From the NCBI GenBank assembly GCA_022340465.1, contig JAJDNW010000027.1, positions 1 to 36,068 of the forward strand: a stretch of DNA of 36,068 nucleotides, written 5' to 3'. The notes under the pieces were generated by a model. It made no database searches. It worked only from the letters and a program-made list of their open reading frames with translations, and was not told where the DNA came from. Position numbers and translations under genes: made by a program. Shown here piece after piece: positions 1-8,074 of the stretch; the stretch's first letter is position 1, and each line of letters begins with the position of its first letter. This DNA comes from Deltaproteobacteria bacterium. Its GTDB lineage: Bacteria; Desulfobacterota; Desulfobacteria; Desulfobacterales; B30-G6.

Positions 1-2027
1 AAAACAACCGTGTGGTGACGATCAAGGGTGACCCCGAAGGCTACCGCAACCGTGGCTATATCTGCGCCAGGGCCAAGGCCCTGCCCGATCGCCTCAACCA
101 CCCCGGCAGGCTGATTTCCCCGCTGCGAAGAAGCGGCCCCAGGGGTGAAGGCGGGTGGGAGGCGATTTCGTGGGAGGAGGCGCTTGCAGAAATCAGCCGG
201 CGGTTGACGCAAGCCAGAGAGATCCACGGTGCCCGCAGCGTCGCCTTCTGCCAGGGCATGCCCAAGGGAATGGAACACTTCGCCCTGATCCGGCTGGCCA
301 ACCTGTTTGGGTCCCCCAATGTCGTCGCCACCCAGGACGTCTGCCATGCCCCGCGCGAAATCACCGGCATGCACACCTGCGGCTTCTACCCGGTAACGGA
401 TTTTCATCACAAGAGTGAACTCGTAATCCTCTGGGGCAGCAACCTGACAGCCACCAACGAAGAAGGAGAAATCTGTCGGCCCCTGATCGACCAGCTGAAG
501 CAGGGCACAAGGCTCATCGTCGTGGACCCGCGCAAGACCGTGCTCGCCGGCCGTGCGGAACATTGGCTGCCCATCCGCCCCGGAACCGACCATGCCTTGG
601 CCCTGTCCTTTCTGGAGGTGCTGGTCGAAACAAACCGCTACGACCGAAACTTCGTCGAAAGCTGGACGCACGGATTCGATGCACTTGCGGAACATGTCCG
701 GCAGTATACGCCCGAAAAAGTGGCGGGTGTCGTGGGCGTTCCCGCCGCCGACATCCGGACGGCTGCGCTGGCTCTCGCAGATTCAAAGCCTGCCGCCATT
801 CAATGGGGCAACCCCGTCGAACAGAACAGACACACCTTCCAGACGACCAGAGCGCTCGTCAGCCTGATGGCCATCACCGGCAACCTCGACGTCGCCGGCG
901 GCAATCTGCACAAACTGGAACCTCCCGTTATGGGATTGGGAAAATTTGTGCGGGCGGATCTTCTTCCCGACAAGCGCAAGGAAATGCTGCATGCCCACCA
1001 CGGGACGATCCCGCGGCTGATGACCGTCCCGCCGGCCTATTTCAAAAAGGCGGTGATGGCGGAGACGCCCTACCCGGTGAAGGCGGCCTACGTCCAATGT
1101 ACCAACCCCCTCGTCACCTGGGCCGACAGCATCACGACACGGGAGGCGCTCCTCAAGCTGGACTTTCTGGCGGTGGCGGACATTCACATGACGCCGACGG
1201 CCGCCTTTGCCGACATCGTGCTCCCTGCGGCAAGCCACCTGGAATTCGATGACATCGGGCACTACGGCCTGGGGCACGGATATCTCCTGGCGCGCCCGAA
1301 GATCCTCGATCCACCGGACGGGTGCCGGCCCGACATCCAGATCATCAACGAACTCGGCAAACGCATTTCTCCCGCCGAACACTGGTTCGACAACTACCGG
1401 GACATGCTGGAATCGGTCCTTTCCCCGGCCGGGATCAGCTATGAACAGTTCTCCCAAAAAGGGTACCTAAAGGGCCCCGAGCGCTTTCAAAAATACAAGG
1501 ATGGCGGCTTCAAAACGCCCAGCGGGAAGGTGGAACTGGTACTCAGCCGGGCCGAACGCTTCAATCTTCCGCCCCTCCCTTTTTTCGACAGCTTGCCGCA
1601 GGAGCCCGACCCGGAATACCCCCTCATCCTGACCAGCGCCAAAGACCCTTTCTATCTGCACAGTTCCTACCGCTGGATTGAACGCCTCAGAAAAAGCAGT
1701 TTGCATCCCGTGGTCGAAATCCACCCGGACACCGCGTCCGCCCATCACATCGAAACCGGTGACACCGTGCGCATCGTGACCCGCAAGGGAAGCATCCGCC
1801 AGGTTGCCCGGGTGACGGGCAAAATAAGGCCGGACGTAATCAGTGCCGCCTATGGCTGGTGGTTTCCGGAGGGACGGCCGGGACGTCAATACGATTGGGA
1901 GCAGGCCGGGTACAACCTGCTGACCTCAGCCGAAAATGTCGGCCGGGAATTCGGAACCCCCAATCTGAAGGGCATTAACTGCAGGATTGAAAAAGAGGCG
2001 GAAGGTGAAAGGCGAAAGGTGCGTTAG
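1..2027 (+). CDS. Molybdopterin (Mo-bisPGD) oxidoreductase catalytic subunit, 5' truncated by the window edge
   Basis: Catalytic subunit of the DMSO-reductase superfamily. The reading frame is open to the left edge (residues NNRVVTIKGDPEG precede the first possible GTG at 12), so the N-terminal three Cys of the [4Fe-4S] site lie upstream; the fourth is probably the Cys in GYICARA (nt 63-65). The likely Mo-ligating residue is the Cys in DVCHAPREI (nt 342-344), so this is a Cys-ligand enzyme, not a Sec or Ser one. The motifs WGSNLTATNEEGE and VDPRKT and the C-terminal dinucleotide-binding domain (about nt 1618-1990, with LTSAKDPFYLHSSYR) are typical. The substrate cannot be read from the sequence; polysulfide/thiosulfate reductase-like enzymes and acetylene hydratase share this architecture. 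The last ten residues are encoded by a GGCGAAAGGTG-type low-complexity tail. An MFS transporter follows 54 nt downstream. Confidence 0.9.
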   Translation, partial: NNRVVTIKGDPEGYRNRGYICARAKALPDRLNHPGRLISPLRRSGPRGEGGWEAISWEEALAEISRRLTQAREIHGARSVAFCQGMPKGMEHFALIRLANLFGSPNVVATQDVCHAPREITGMHTCGFYPVTDFHHKSELVILWGSNLTATNEEGEICRPLIDQLKQGTRLIVVDPRKTVLAGRAEHWLPIRPGTDHALALSFLEVLVETNRYDRNFVESWTHGFDALAEHVRQYTPEKVAGVVGVPAADIRTAALALADSKPAAIQWGNPVEQNRHTFQTTRALVSLMAITGNLDVAGGNLHKLEPPVMGLGKFVRADLLPDKRKEMLHAHHGTIPRLMTVPPAYFKKAVMAETPYPVKAAYVQCTNPLVTWADSITTREALLKLDFLAVADIHMTPTAAFADIVLPAASHLEFDDIGHYGLGHGYLLARPKILDPPDGCRPDIQIINELGKRISPAEHWFDNYRDMLESVLSPAGISYEQFSQKGYLKGPERFQKYKDGGFKTPSGKVELVLSRAERFNLPPLPFFDSLPQEPDPEYPLILTSAKDPFYLHSSYRWIERLRKSSLHPVVEIHPDTASAHHIETGDTVRIVTRKGSIRQVARVTGKIRPDVISAAYGWWFPEGRPGRQYDWEQAGYNLLTSAENVGREFGTPNLKGINCRIEKEAEGERRKVR

Positions 2028-2081
2028 GCGAAGGGCGTTACGCCCCTTTGCACGCATGCGACCGACAGGAAGGAAAGTCAG

Positions 2082-3356
2082 ATGACAAACCAGGAACTGC
2101 TGGCCAAAGCGAAAAAGTACCGCTGGATCATTTTTTGGACCCTCTCCTGCGGCTACCTGCTGGTCTATTTTCACAGGCTCTGCCCAGCCGTAGTGGCCGT
2201 GGACATGATGAGGGATTTAAAGGCCACCGGTGCGCTGACCGGTTTTCTGGGGGCCGCTTATTTTTACCCCTATGCGGCCATGCAACTCCCGGCCGGACTG
2301 CTGTCCGATTCGTGGGGGCCGCGCAACACCATTACCCTGTTTTTTTTCATTGCCCTGGCCGGCTCCATCATCCTGGGACTGGCCCCCACGGTCTTGATTG
2401 CCATCCTCGGCCGTACCCTGGTAGGTCTGGGTGTGGCCATGCTCTTTGTCCCCACCATGAAAATTCTGGCGGAATGGTTCCACACCAGTGAATTCGCCCT
2501 TATGACCGGCATCCTCATGGCCGTCGGCGGACTGGGCTCGCTCATATCGGCAACTCCCCTGGTATGGCTGAGCAGCCTGATCGGCTGGCGCATGTCCTTC
2601 ATTGCGGTGGGTGTTTTCACCCTGGTGCTGGCCCTCCTGGTATGGTTTATCGTCAGAGACCGTCCGGCGGATATGGGCTGGCCCTCTCCGGCCGACGAAG
2701 CGTCGTCGGCGACATCTCCGCGCATCAGCCTCACGGACAGCGTCGTAAGGGTGCTTTCAACCCCCTATTTCTGGCCGCTTTCCGCCTGGTTTTTCTTTAA
2801 CTGTGCCGTCTTCTTCAGCTATGGGGGGCTTTGGGGCGGCCCTTACCTGGTGCAGGTGTACGGCTACAGCAAGTCGCAAGCCGGCCAGATCCTGTCCATG
2901 CTGGCCGTCGGCATGATCGTAGGCAGTCCCCTGCTGAGCTACATTTCTACGAACGTGCTGCGGTCGAGAAAAAAGGTCATCGTTCTCTCCAGCGTCGTCG
3001 TTTTTTGCCTGACCGCCTGCCTGGCATTCATCACCAACGGCATCCCCCTCTGGGCGCACTACGTTCTCTGCTTTTGCATGGGCGTTTTTGCCAGCGCCGT
3101 GGTCGTGATCGCGTTCACCGCCAACAAGGAGCTTTTCCCCGTGCAGATAGCCGGCACGGCCACCGGCCTTGTCAACCTGTTCCCCTTTGCCGGCGGGGCT
3201 GTTTTTCAGCCCATTTTGGGGTATGTGCTGGAAAAACAGGGCCGGGTCGGTGACGCCTTCACCATGGACGGCTATCAGCGTGCCTTTCTGGTGCTGTTTC
3301 TTTGCAGTGCCATTGCTCTGGCATCGAGTTTCTTCGTCAAGGAAACGCTGGAATAA
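2082..3356 (+). CDS. Major facilitator superfamily transporter (sugar-phosphate/anion permease type)
   Basis: A 424-aa polytopic inner-membrane transporter with about 12 hydrophobic segments. The MFS motif-A loop between TM2 and TM3 is visible as AGLLSDSWGPRNT (residues 71-83). The N-terminus has FHRLCPAVVAVDMM, a pattern seen in the anion:cation symporter/oxalate-formate-like branch. ATG 2082 is preceded by a good Shine-Dalgarno (AGGAAGG at 2067-2073). It lies directly between the Mo oxidoreductase and an ACT-domain protein, all on the same strand, so it may import the substrate or export the product of that enzyme; this is inference. No specific substrate can be assigned. Confidence 0.88.
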   Translation: MTNQELLAKAKKYRWIIFWTLSCGYLLVYFHRLCPAVVAVDMMRDLKATGALTGFLGAAYFYPYAAMQLPAGLLSDSWGPRNTITLFFFIALAGSIILGLAPTVLIAILGRTLVGLGVAMLFVPTMKILAEWFHTSEFALMTGILMAVGGLGSLISATPLVWLSSLIGWRMSFIAVGVFTLVLALLVWFIVRDRPADMGWPSPADEASSATSPRISLTDSVVRVLSTPYFWPLSAWFFFNCAVFFSYGGLWGGPYLVQVYGYSKSQAGQILSMLAVGMIVGSPLLSYISTNVLRSRKKVIVLSSVVVFCLTACLAFITNGIPLWAHYVLCFCMGVFASAVVVIAFTANKELFPVQIAGTATGLVNLFPFAGGAVFQPILGYVLEKQGRVGDAFTMDGYQRAFLVLFLCSAIALASSFFVKETLE

Positions 3357-3431
3357 AACCCTTGCCCCTCCTTCCGGGATGGGTATATATTTATGGCCAA
3401 CCGGATTTATTCCATGATATCGGAGGTTATC

Positions 3432-3878
3432 ATGAAACTGAAACAGATTGTCATCTCGATCGAGAACTCGCCGGGCCGCCTCTGCGAGGTCACCGAAGCG
3501 TTGGGCAAAGCCGGCATCAACCTCAGGGCGTTGAACCTTGTGGATACCGGTGCTTTCGGGCAGCTCAGGCTGCTCGTTTCGGATGTTGCCACGGCCCGCC
3601 GCATCCTGATGAAAATGCAGATCCCGGCTTTTGTCAACGAGGTGGTTGCAGCGGAAATCCCCGACCAGCCCGGCAGTCTGGCCCAGGTTCTGCATCCTTT
3701 GAGGGATGCCAATATCAACGTCATATTCATGTACGCCTTTATCGGCTTCTCTTCCGACAAGGCGGTCATGATTTTCCGATTCAGCGACAACGACAAGGCC
3801 GTAGAGGTACTGCAGCAAAGCGGTGTCCATCTGCTGGATGCCGAGGCCTTCGGCATTCTGGAAGCCAACGGCCAGTAA
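3432..3878 (+). CDS. Tandem ACT-domain protein (small-molecule sensor)
   Basis: 148 aa consisting almost wholly of two ACT domains: residues 1-70 (VISIENSPGRLCEVTEALG, then the NLRALNLVDT strand) and residues 71-148 (EIPDQPGSLAQVLHPLRDANINV). ACT domains bind amino acids or related ligands, and stand-alone double-ACT proteins of this size often sit beside CoA ligases or transporters in Desulfobacterota. The start is chosen at ATG 3432 because GGAGG at 3422-3426 is ideally spaced; an in-frame ATG at 3393 has no such site and would add 13 residues. It follows the MFS gene by 75 nt and is probably co-transcribed with it. It has no catalytic or DNA-binding domain. Confidence 0.88.
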   Translation: MKLKQIVISIENSPGRLCEVTEALGKAGINLRALNLVDTGAFGQLRLLVSDVATARRILMKMQIPAFVNEVVAAEIPDQPGSLAQVLHPLRDANINVIFMYAFIGFSSDKAVMIFRFSDNDKAVEVLQQSGVHLLDAEAFGILEANGQ

Positions 3879-3974
3879 TCCGGTGGGCGGCATCCCACGC
3901 AGCACCCGTTGGCGACCGCCCGCCTGTCGTTCCTTCCATGGACGCGATTTCGGCTCTACACACAGGCGGTTGTA

Positions 3975-6308
3975 TTGAAAAGAAAGACACCCGACAACGA
4001 TCGACAGGATGAGATCGAACGCCTGGATGCGTGCGACATCCCCGGCGATCGTTATCGTGTCTTTATCGAGGAAGTCGACGATGCGTTTTTCGAAACCGAC
4101 ATCGAAGGCAACTTCGTCTTTTTCAACGATGCTCTCTGCCGGATATTAGGGTACCCTCGCGAGGAAATAGAGGGCCGCAGTTTCCGCCGCTTCATGGATG
4201 TCGAGAATGCCGCCCTGGCTTTTAATAGCTTCAACCGCATGTTCCGCACGGGTTCGGCCGTAAACGACCTCATCTGGGAAATTACCCGGGAGGACGGCCA
4301 AAAAAGGGTTCTGGAAATCCATGCCCACCTGCTCGAACGGGATCAGGGAAAACCCAGGGGTTTTCAGGGTATCGCCCGGGACATTACCGCCTCGACCCTG
4401 GCGCAGGAGGCCCTCAAAGCCTCGGAAAAAAGAACGCGCGAGCAGTACCTGAAAAGTCGGCGCGCCGAATTGCGTTACCGAGGGTTTCTGGAATTCCTGC
4501 CCATTCCGGTGTTCGTTTTCAACATAGACGGTACGGTTTCCTATCTGAACCCGGCCTTCGAACAGGTGTTCGGTTGGACCTTGGGGGAATTGAAGGGGCG
4601 GCGCATCGACTTCGTACCGCCCGACCAGAAAGCGGCAACCAAAACGGGCATCCAGCGTCTCTACCAAAAAAAACGGATTTACGGTTTTGAAACCAAACGC
4701 CTGACCAGGGACGGCAGGCTTCTGGACATCATTCTGGACGGCGCCCTTTTCTATGATGAACAAGGAGCGCCGGCCGGGCAGGTGGTAACCCTGAGGGATG
4801 TGACCGAGGAGAAACGCATCGCCCGCAGCAACAGGACCCTCTCCCGTATTGCCAATGCATTGCACGAAATCAGGTTCCTGGATGACCGTCTGGAATATAT
4901 AACCAATCAAATCAAAGACCTTATATCCATCGAAGGTGCATCGATCATCCTGCTCGATGAGGGCAGCCGGGAATTTTATTTCCGGTTTACCGCTTACGAA
5001 GACTCCCGCACCGGCCAGAAAATGAAGGAGATCCGCTTTCCCGCCGACAAGGGCGTCGCCGGACAGGTCTACCGCACCCGCGAACCGCTGGTGGTTCACG
5101 ACGCGTCTGAGAGCCCGTATATCTTCAGGCAGGTGGATGACCAGTCCGGATATGAAACCCGCAACATGCTGGACGTGCCCATCCAGATCGACGAGCGCAT
5201 GATCGGCGTGATCTGCGCCGTCAACAAAAAGGAGGGACGCTTCGACCGGACCGACGTCGACCTGCTGAGCGCCATCGCCAACATGGTGGCATTGCCCATT
5301 GAAAATGCCCGCATCAATGAAGCGCTGCGTGTGTCCTATGAAGAGGTAAAAAGTTTCAACAGGGCCAAGGACAGGCTAATCCACCACCTCTCGCACGAAA
5401 TCAAAACACCCATTTCGGTTTTGTCCGCCTCTTTGAATCTGCTGAGAAAAAAAGGCCACCGGCTCAAGCAGGAGGAAATGAGAAGAATTCTGCAGCGCGC
5501 CGACCGCAATCTCGACCGGCTTTTAGACATGCAGTACGAAATAGAAGACATTGTCGGGCAGCGGGACTACAAAAGCCACGCTCTCATAAGTGCCCTCCTG
5601 GACGCCTGTGCCGATGAAATCGAGGTGCTGGTGTCGGACGAACTGGACTCGGAATCTGCGGCCGGGCGCATCAGGGACAGGATAGAGGAAACGTTCGGTC
5701 CCCGCCGTGCCGAATCGGAATCGATCGTTATAGACCAATTCGTCGACCGGCAGTTGACCGAAATCGAGCCCCTTTACTCGCACCGGCAGGTTGCCGTCGA
5801 AAGGCATCTGCAGCCTGCGGGCAATGTTTTCATTCCTAGAGAAGTGCTGGCCAAAATAGTCACCGCCCTTTTTCGCAACGCCATTGAAAACACACCCGAC
5901 GGCGGGCGTATCGACATTACGGTAAGCGCCGGCGCCGGGGGGCCGGTATTCGAAGTCAAAGACACCGGTATCGGCATCACCGAAGAAAACCAGCGCCTTA
6001 TCTTCGACAACTATTTCACCGCCTACGAACCGGCCCACTATTCGTCGCGCAGTCCCTATGATTTCAATGCCGGCGGCAAGGGATTCGACCTGATCCGCCT
6101 GAAAATTTTCTCGGAACGCTACCATTTCAAACTGGACATGGCCTCCGTCAGATGCGATTATCTCGGTGACGACAACCATGCATGCCCCGGGGACACCGCA
6201 GTATGCAACCCGAGCCGAAAGCGTGCCGGTTGCCTGGAAACCGGCGGGACGACCATGACGGTCCAATTCGAGGCGGCGGAAAAGAGATCGTTACTGGAGA
6301 AACCATGA
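3975..6308 (+). CDS. PAS-PAS-GAF hybrid-sensor histidine kinase with a four-Cys insertion in the ATPase domain
   Basis: 777 aa from TTG 3975 (weak SD AGGCGG at 3964-3969); the frame extends to another TTG at 3909, so the start is uncertain. Order: PAS 1 (about residues 25-145, FFETDIEGNFVFFNDALCRILGY split by the usual strands), PAS 2 (about 165-280, FVFNIDGTVSYLNPAFEQVFGW), GAF (about 300-445, ending before ALRVSYEEV), HisKA with phospho-acceptor His474 in HLSHEIKTP, a spacer of about 130 residues, then HATPase with N-box FRNAIENTPDGG, G1 DTGIGI, F-box FDNYFT and a degenerate G2 box (GGKGFDLIRLK). Between G2 and the last ATPase strand (GGTTMTVQF) lies an extra loop with Cys727, 737, 744 and 753. 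No membrane segments are seen, so it is predicted cytosolic. Its stop overlaps the next kinase's start (ATGA). Confidence 0.88.
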   Translation: MKRKTPDNDRQDEIERLDACDIPGDRYRVFIEEVDDAFFETDIEGNFVFFNDALCRILGYPREEIEGRSFRRFMDVENAALAFNSFNRMFRTGSAVNDLIWEITREDGQKRVLEIHAHLLERDQGKPRGFQGIARDITASTLAQEALKASEKRTREQYLKSRRAELRYRGFLEFLPIPVFVFNIDGTVSYLNPAFEQVFGWTLGELKGRRIDFVPPDQKAATKTGIQRLYQKKRIYGFETKRLTRDGRLLDIILDGALFYDEQGAPAGQVVTLRDVTEEKRIARSNRTLSRIANALHEIRFLDDRLEYITNQIKDLISIEGASIILLDEGSREFYFRFTAYEDSRTGQKMKEIRFPADKGVAGQVYRTREPLVVHDASESPYIFRQVDDQSGYETRNMLDVPIQIDERMIGVICAVNKKEGRFDRTDVDLLSAIANMVALPIENARINEALRVSYEEVKSFNRAKDRLIHHLSHEIKTPISVLSASLNLLRKKGHRLKQEEMRRILQRADRNLDRLLDMQYEIEDIVGQRDYKSHALISALLDACADEIEVLVSDELDSESAAGRIRDRIEETFGPRRAESESIVIDQFVDRQLTEIEPLYSHRQVAVERHLQPAGNVFIPREVLAKIVTALFRNAIENTPDGGRIDITVSAGAGGPVFEVKDTGIGITEENQRLIFDNYFTAYEPAHYSSRSPYDFNAGGKGFDLIRLKIFSERYHFKLDMASVRCDYLGDDNHACPGDTAVCNPSRKRAGCLETGGTTMTVQFEAAEKRSLLEKP

Positions 6309-7114
6309 CCACCGACAACAAACACCCTGCCCAATCCCCGGCTCCCGAAGCCTGTGACGAACGCTTTTTCAGGGATGTGAATATCGAGTTTCTGATTCAT
6401 GAGCTGAAAGATCCGATCTCCATCGTGGAAACCGGCGCCCGGACCCTGCTGAAGAAACAGGAACGTTTCGGCACCCTGACGGACCGCCAGACCAAAACGC
6501 TGAACCGGATCATCCGCAATGCAACCAGGGCTCGCGATATGCTCTACAGCCTGTTGGAGATCGGGCGTGCCGAGTCCGGAAGCTTTGCCTGCAGCCATTT
6601 CTCACCCGCTCGAACGCTGCTGGATGTACTCGTCGGCTGTCTCGAACTGCGTTCGCCCGGGATTGCGGACAAGCTTCGTGACATCGGAGAGGGGGAGGAA
6701 TACCGAACGTATTTGAGCACCTGCGGCATCCGGTACGAAGCGGGGTCGGATGCCACCGCCCTGAAGATATACCAGGATGAGATCAAGTTCAGACAGATCG
6801 TCGCCAACCTGATAAAAAACGCGCTGCATTACCGCAACGAACTGCTGGAACTCAGGGTGGGTGTCGACAAAGACGCCCTGGTCCTGGAAGTGACCGATGA
6901 CGGTCCAGGCATACCCGATCAGTTCAAGGAAACGGTTTTCCGGCGCTATACCCAGTTGAAGGAGTGCAGCCTGCAGGCCCGCAACGGCCACGGGCTCGGT
7001 CTGGCCGGCGCGAGGCTTGTGGCACGTTCCCTGGGCGGCGACATTGAACTCGAAAGCGCCAAAGACAGGGGGACCTCCTTTCGGTTGAGACTGCCGTGCC
7101 ATTTCCGGGGATAA
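6305..7114 (+). CDS. Short cytosolic histidine kinase (HisKA-HATPase only)
   Basis: 269 aa starting at ATG 6305, which overlaps the upstream kinase stop by 4 nt (ATGA), a sign of translational coupling. A TGGAG ribosome site lies just upstream. It has no sensor domain: phospho-acceptor His32 is in FLIHELKDP, followed by the dimerization helices, N-box NLIKNALHYRN, G1 DDGPGIP, F-box FRRYTQL, G2 GHGLGLAGARL and the terminal GTSFRLRLP strand. All catalytic boxes look intact, unlike the degenerate G2 box of the preceding kinase. The lack of an input domain suggests it works with the PAS/GAF kinase next door or reads another protein. The response regulator follows 63 nt downstream. Confidence 0.87.
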   Translation: MTTDNKHPAQSPAPEACDERFFRDVNIEFLIHELKDPISIVETGARTLLKKQERFGTLTDRQTKTLNRIIRNATRARDMLYSLLEIGRAESGSFACSHFSPARTLLDVLVGCLELRSPGIADKLRDIGEGEEYRTYLSTCGIRYEAGSDATALKIYQDEIKFRQIVANLIKNALHYRNELLELRVGVDKDALVLEVTDDGPGIPDQFKETVFRRYTQLKECSLQARNGHGLGLAGARLVARSLGGDIELESAKDRGTSFRLRLPCHFRG

Positions 7115-7177
7115 CATGAAGGGTGTTGCCGTAAACCACAACAAGATCATTGGAAGGACACAAAAATAGGAGACGTC

Positions 7178-7732
7178 ATGACTGAACCTGCATCTTATTT
7201 GAGCGGAAAATCGATACTGGCGGTTGATGACGAGAGGGATATTCTCGAAACCATCGAAGACATCCTGGATGGATCCACCGTCGACACAGCAAGGGATTAC
7301 GAAACGGCATCGGACAAAATAAAGCGCAACAAATACGACCTGGCCATACTGGACATCATGGGAGTCGATGGGCTGCAGCTGTTGGAGGAATGTGTCGCCA
7401 AGGGCATCCCGGCGGTCATGCTCACCGCCCATGCTGTCAACCCCGAAACATTGATGTCCTCCATCAGAAAGGGTGCCATTTCATACCTTCCCAAAGAATC
7501 TCTCGCCGAACTGGACGACCTTCTCAACCAAATCCTCGGTGCTTTTGCGCGTGGCGAAGCCCCCTGGAAGCTGCTCTTCGACAAGCTGGGCGACTACTTT
7601 GACGATCGCTTCGGAGAGGGTTGGAAAGAGAGTGACGGGGCCTTCTGGAACGATTTCGAACAGACCTTTCAGATCGGCCGGGGCATCCAGGAAAGGCTCA
7701 AAAGCGACGACCGCATCGTGAACAAATTTTAA
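7178..7732 (+). CDS. Receiver-domain response regulator without DNA-binding output
   Basis: 184 aa. The receiver domain spans residues 10-125 with acidic pair Asp17/Asp18, phospho-acceptor Asp59 (AILDIMG), Thr83 (MLTAHA) and Lys106 (YLPKES), so all signature positions are present. The remaining 60 residues (KLLFDKLGDYFDDRFGEG...) are an acidic, aromatic-rich helical tail with no recognisable HTH, GGDEF or other effector. Output is therefore probably by protein-protein contact or phosphotransfer, not DNA binding. ATG 7178 is preceded by AGGAG at 7168-7172. It is the last gene of the two-kinase cluster and is followed by the palindromic repeat region at 7733. Confidence 0.9.
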   Translation: MTEPASYLSGKSILAVDDERDILETIEDILDGSTVDTARDYETASDKIKRNKYDLAILDIMGVDGLQLLEECVAKGIPAVMLTAHAVNPETLMSSIRKGAISYLPKESLAELDDLLNQILGAFARGEAPWKLLFDKLGDYFDDRFGEGWKESDGAFWNDFEQTFQIGRGIQERLKSDDRIVNKF

Positions 7733-7973
7733 CGGACCTACAACCAATAACAAGGTAAAAGCCTGCCGGCCGAGGGGTGATGCCGCCCCGGCCGTGAAAC
7801 GGTTTGAGGTTTTTTGCGCCCGTTATGCCGAACAGCCTGAGCATACCTCAACATACCTATGCCGGGCTGAATACCGACGATATTATTTCGAACGTATAGC
7901 CCTGTTCGGCATTACGGCCGCTTTGAACCGAGCTTTTCACGGCCGGGGCGGTATTGTTCCTCGGCAATCGTTG
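7733..7973. repeat. Composite repeat containing a ~170-nt palindromic element (filled site)
   Basis: Positions 7733-7789 match 25071-25127 with one mismatch (C7741 versus T25079). The following 15 nt of that second copy reappear here at 7959-7973 (CCTCGGCAATCGTTG). Between the two matching parts this copy carries about 170 extra nt built as a long imperfect palindrome. The arms 7783-7799 and 7935-7951 are a perfect 17-nt inverted repeat (CCGCCCCGGCCGTGAAA), and a second inner pair is GTTATGCCGAACAG at 7822-7835 with CTGTTCGGCATTAC at 7902-7915 (13/14). The direct repeat CATACCT occurs twice near the tip (7842-7848, 7852-7858). No credible protein is encoded. It may be a MITE/REP-like insertion or a structured RNA. 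Confidence 0.75.
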
Positions 7974-8074
7974 TAATAGATGCCCAATGGAAAACTCAGT
8001 TTCGTAACGGTACTCTGTCAAACGCCATACATGCCGTCAAATGCCCCAAGCGCTCGAAAGATACAAAGAGTAAC
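7974..8074. other. Leader region of the Bcr/CflA gene
   Basis: About 100 nt without a coding signal between the palindromic repeat and ATG 8075. It holds the weak third copy of the promoter-region element at 8006-8030 and only a poor Shine-Dalgarno (AAGAGTAAC) before the start codon. I see nothing else in it. Confidence 0.5.
8006..8030 (+). promoter_or_regulatory. Weak third copy of the shared promoter-region element
   Basis: Ungapped alignment to the element upstream of the ureohydrolase gives 19 of 25 identities, including the AACG at its left end, the CTG.CAAAC core and ATA at the right end. It lies 44 nt before ATG 8075 in the sense orientation. The identity is modest and could be chance; matching orientation and distance to the start are the reasons to list it. 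Confidence 0.35.

Noticed and set aside
2028-2081. GGGCG-TTA-CGCCC hairpin between Mo oxidoreductase and MFS genes as terminator
   Set aside because: Short stem within a low-complexity GGCGAAAGG stretch and no T-run; the genes look co-transcribed.
2757-3905. Minus-strand 382-codon frame
   Set aside because: Antisense to the MFS and ACT-domain genes, no family resemblance.
7794-7976. 60-codon frame inside the palindromic repeat
   Set aside because: It is generated by the repeat itself and has no ribosome site.
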